The notes under the pieces: model-generated | Databases searched by the model: none | What the model was told of the DNA's origin: nothing | Seen by the model: the letters and a program-made list of their open reading frames with translations, nothing else | Program-made: the position numbers and the translations under genes | In this document: positions 15,908 to 18,248 of the stretch, piece by piece | Layout: each line of letters starts with the position of its first letter | How positions within the stretch are numbered: position 1 is the first letter of the stretch | Source: JALXCH01 sp964495805 | GTDB lineage: Bacteria > Calditrichota > Calditrichia > RBG-13-44-9 | Assembly: GCA_964495805.1 (NCBI GenBank) | Contig: CAZBWV010000107.1 | Span: forward strand, 1-18,248 | Direction: 5' to 3' | DNA: 18,248 nt

Positions 15908-17941
15908 ATGAAACGTTTTATCTGGTGGTCCATGGTTATCCTGCTTATTCTTTTTATGCTGTTACCGGCACAAACCAGGCGAATTGTTCTGCTGGAGGAA
16001 GCTACAAATGCCAGTTGTCTGCCCTGCGCCATAAACAATCCCAAACTCCAGGCCTTTGTGTCATCAAATTTTGGGGGAGTGATTTCCGTTCGTTACCATG
16101 CCTGGTGGCCCGGGAGCGATCCCATGTATTCGCTCAATCCTGTTGATAATCAAAATCGAATCCAATATTATGGAATTAACGGAGTCCCTAATTATGTGAT
16201 TGATGGGGAGTTAAAAGGGGTTCCGGGTGATCCGATGGCTATGGTGAATCAAATGAATGCCCGACTGGCCATACCGGCTCCTGTTAAAATTAATGTGGAG
16301 GCAAACATTCAAACCGATAGCATTCATACTCAGGTGACGATCATCGGCTTAACCCCCGTAACTCAAACCAATCTGCATCTGCGGGTTGCCATCATCGAAC
16401 GGATGGTGCATTATGCCAGTCCACCGGGAAGCAATGGAGAAACCAATTTCGGCGACGTGATGCGGAAGATGGTACCGGATGGAAACGGCACCGCCATCAG
16501 TGCCATCAATCCCGGGGATACCCTGAGCTATTCGTTTGCGGTGGAAGTGAATTCTGCCTGGAACTGGCAGGATCTGGCCGTGGTTGCCTGGCTTCAATCC
16601 GATGCTACCAAAGAGGTGATTCAAGCCGGAATTAATCTGCCCACTTACATCATCGAAACCACTGATACCCTGGCTATAGTTGCAGAACCGAACCAAACGT
16701 ACCAGCGCAATCTGTTTATCGCCAACGACAATGCGGATACGCTACACATCCGGATTAAACTTCAATCCGTGTACAAACCTGCAAATTGGGCTATTCAATT
16801 AATGAACAATGGCAATGCAGTGGATTCCATGGATATCAATATTGCCCCCGGGGACACTTTCCACTTTCAGTTGAGTCTGCAAACCGATTCCAATGCCGAT
16901 TACGCAAAAGTGAACATTTTTGCTCAAAATCTGGATGATCCGCACAGATATGGCTTTACCCGGAACTTTTTTGCCATTATTCCCGCCGGGCAGGTGTTAT
17001 TTGTGGATGATGACGGCGGTAGTCAATGGGAAACTGAATATATCGCTGCATTCGATAGCGCCGGAGTAACCTACACCTACATTACCGAACCGGATTTGTT
17101 AACCATTTCCAGCGCTCTGGATCCGGGACAATTTGCCGCTATTTTCTGGAATGTATCCTGGGGATTCCCTGCTTTTGTTCCAGAGGATATTACACTGCTG
17201 GAAAATTATCTGAACGGCGGCGGAAATCTCTTCCTGGCCGGGCAGGATATCGGATGGGATATCTTCGACAGCCAGGGAAGCAGTCATTTTACTGCAGCCC
17301 AGAATTTTTATCACACTTACCTGGATGCGAACTATCTGAATGATGCTTCCGGCATCATGCAAATGAACGGCGTTCCCGGAGACCCCATTACGGATGGGAT
17401 GAACTTCCCCATTGCTTATGTGTATGATCCGTATCCGGAGGTCATCGGAAGCTATTCTGGCAACGCAATTCCCATTTTGCAATATACTAACTCTTCCAAA
17501 TACGGTGCATTGCGCAACGAAACGGCAACTTACAAAACGGTCTATATGGGGATTGGTCTGGAACAGATTGGGGATCCGGCGCAGGGACGTTTGCTGGTGC
17601 AACGTGTCCTGGAGTGGTTTGGAGTGATTACCGATATTCAAAATGGTACTGCCCGGCCGGTCACCGATTTTCGGCTGGAACAGAACTACCCCAATCCGTT
17701 CAATCCCACCACACAGATTCGTTTCAGCATACCGGCCAGCCAGCATGTAACGCTTTCTGTGTTCGATGTGTTAGGACGAAAAATTGCCACGCTGATGGAT
17801 CAAGAAATGACCGCGGGGTGGCATACTGTACAATGGGATGGTCGGGATCAGACGGGCCGACCGGTTTCCTCTGGCATTTACATCTATCGCTTAACTGCGG
17901 GTGAGCATCAGATAAACCGGAAAATGATGCTTATACGATAA
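15908..17941 (+). CDS. Secreted multidomain protein: thioredoxin-like Omp28 domain, GATase-like domain, C-terminal sorting domain
   Basis: This 677-residue protein starts with a signal peptide (about 1-22). A thioredoxin-like Omp28-related domain follows, with a CLPC redox motif (C37, C40) and a cis-Pro loop GVPNYVIDG (P94). A beta-rich stretch (about 120-350) precedes a GATase-like/ThuA-like domain (about 362-575, beginning VLFVDDDGG, with YLNGGGNLFLAGQD). From about 588 a C-terminal domain with NYPNPFNP (593-600) and SGIYIYRL fits the FlgD-like/type IX sorting domain of Bacteroidota and Calditrichota. The protein is therefore probably exported and surface-attached or released. AGGAGG precedes the ATG at 15908; an in-frame start at 15812 would put a charged stretch before the signal peptide and lacks a ribosome site. 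Its function is unknown. It stands alone on its strand with its own promoter region and terminator hairpin. Confidence 0.85.
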   Translation: MKRFIWWSMVILLILFMLLPAQTRRIVLLEEATNASCLPCAINNPKLQAFVSSNFGGVISVRYHAWWPGSDPMYSLNPVDNQNRIQYYGINGVPNYVIDGELKGVPGDPMAMVNQMNARLAIPAPVKINVEANIQTDSIHTQVTIIGLTPVTQTNLHLRVAIIERMVHYASPPGSNGETNFGDVMRKMVPDGNGTAISAINPGDTLSYSFAVEVNSAWNWQDLAVVAWLQSDATKEVIQAGINLPTYIIETTDTLAIVAEPNQTYQRNLFIANDNADTLHIRIKLQSVYKPANWAIQLMNNGNAVDSMDINIAPGDTFHFQLSLQTDSNADYAKVNIFAQNLDDPHRYGFTRNFFAIIPAGQVLFVDDDGGSQWETEYIAAFDSAGVTYTYITEPDLLTISSALDPGQFAAIFWNVSWGFPAFVPEDITLLENYLNGGGNLFLAGQDIGWDIFDSQGSSHFTAAQNFYHTYLDANYLNDASGIMQMNGVPGDPITDGMNFPIAYVYDPYPEVIGSYSGNAIPILQYTNSSKYGALRNETATYKTVYMGIGLEQIGDPAQGRLLVQRVLEWFGVITDIQNGTARPVTDFRLEQNYPNPFNPTTQIRFSIPASQHVTLSVFDVLGRKIATLMDQEMTAGWHTVQWDGRDQTGRPVSSGIYIYRLTAGEHQINRKMMLIR

Positions 17942-17956
17942 CATTTTTTTCGAATT

Positions 17957-17992
17957 AACCGAATCGCAGGAATCCCTTTCTGCGATTCGGTT
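17957..17992 (+). terminator. Hairpin terminator after the secreted-protein gene
   Basis: A perfect 13-bp stem, AACCGAATCGCAG (17957-17969) with CTGCGATTCGGTT (17980-17992), has a 10-base loop and lies 15 bases after the stop codon. The sequence that follows is only T-rich (GAATTTCTTTG), so the U-tract is imperfect, but placement and stem strength favour a terminator. Confidence 0.65.
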
Positions 17993-18121
17993 GAATTTCT
18001 TTGTCCATTCCTCTCAATTATTTGTTTCCTATGAACTTAGAGTCTGATTTAGTCCCCACTGACGGGATGTGTTCTCCAAATCCAGAAATTTCGTTTCACT
18101 CTTTCAAAAAAGAATTTTTGG

Positions 18122-18138
18122 ACAGGATGAACAGGATG
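18122..18138. repeat. Short tandem repeat of ACAGGATG
   Basis: ACAGGATG occurs twice, at 18122-18129 and 18131-18138, with period 9. It sits just before the pyrimidine-rich repeat at the window end and may be part of the same element. Tandem ACAGGAT-type units are familiar from intergenic repeats in several phyla (recollection, not a search). Confidence 0.4.
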
Positions 18139-18149
18139 GTCTCTTCCTG

Positions 18150-18248
18150 AGATTCCTCCATTCCGCTCCTCTCTCCGTTCGTCGCTCCAGTCGGAATGAC
18201 AGCAGGCTGCCGTTTCACCCCGAGCGGAGCGATAGCGGAGTCGAGGGG
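18150..18248. repeat. Probable dispersed intergenic repeat, cut by the window edge
   Basis: No gene is visible from 17942 to the window end. Its last part has the look of a dispersed repeat. ATTCCG (18160-18165) and CGGAAT (18192-18197) flank a C/T-rich core. AGCGGAG occurs at 18222-18228 and again at 18234-18240, within a segment bounded by CCCC and GGGG. On the minus strand it reads CCCCTCGACTCCGCT ... GTCATTCCGACTGGAGCGA. This resembles intergenic repeats seen in Bacteroidota-related genomes (from memory, not a search). The stretch 17993-18120 is AT-rich and shows no feature I can name. Confidence 0.5.

Noticed and set aside
1..18248. CRISPR array, tRNA, rRNA, transposase or phage genes
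   Set aside because: I saw no regularly spaced repeats, no tRNA cloverleaf sequence and no transposase or phage protein motifs in any frame.

Overview
The window reads as chromosomal DNA of a free-living Gram-negative bacterium of the Calditrichota / Ignavibacteria / KSB1 type. The main clue is a secreted protein whose C-terminus carries the NYPNPFNP-type sorting/FlgD-like domain common in those groups. Signal peptides, lipoproteins and an outer-membrane barrel confirm an outer membrane. Every main gene has a close homologue family, and I see no insertion sequence, tRNA, rRNA or CRISPR array. The lineage is an inference from protein character, not from a marker gene.

Layout, left to right. 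(1) 1-587, minus strand: nuoI, a ferredoxin-type subunit of respiratory complex I, followed by the first codons of another gene running off the left edge. (2) 883-5729, plus strand, divergent from nuoI: an AddA-type helicase-nuclease (1,232 aa) and, 26 bases later, a Memo-family protein with an N-terminal export signal. (3) 5963-13263, minus strand: a six-gene run read in the order iclR regulator, homoserine dehydrogenase, aldehyde dehydrogenase, cyclase-family lipoprotein, outer-membrane barrel, and (after a terminator hairpin) a Na+/alanine-glycine-type symporter. (4) 13481-15678, minus strand: mtnA (methionine salvage), overlapping by 4 bases a TPR lipoprotein. (5) 15908-17941, plus strand: a secreted protein with a thioredoxin/Omp28-like N-terminus, a GATase-like middle and a C-terminal sorting domain. 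(6) 17942-18248: no gene; a hairpin and then what looks like a dispersed intergenic repeat cut by the window edge.

The most interesting unit is region 3. It has the parts of an uptake-and-oxidation pathway: an outer-membrane pore, an exported metal-hydrolase-like protein, an amino-acid:cation symporter, an alcohol dehydrogenase of the homoserine type and a non-phosphorylating aldehyde dehydrogenase, behind an IclR-family regulator. One reading is catabolism of homoserine, or of a cyclic or amide derivative of it, through aspartate semialdehyde to aspartate. This is inferred from gene families and order only. The iclR gene has a consensus-like sigma70 promoter (TTGAAT, 17 bases, TATAAT) whose -10 box lies inside a perfect TGTTTCAT-TAT-ATGAAACA palindrome. 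This suggests tight autoregulation and an almost leaderless mRNA.
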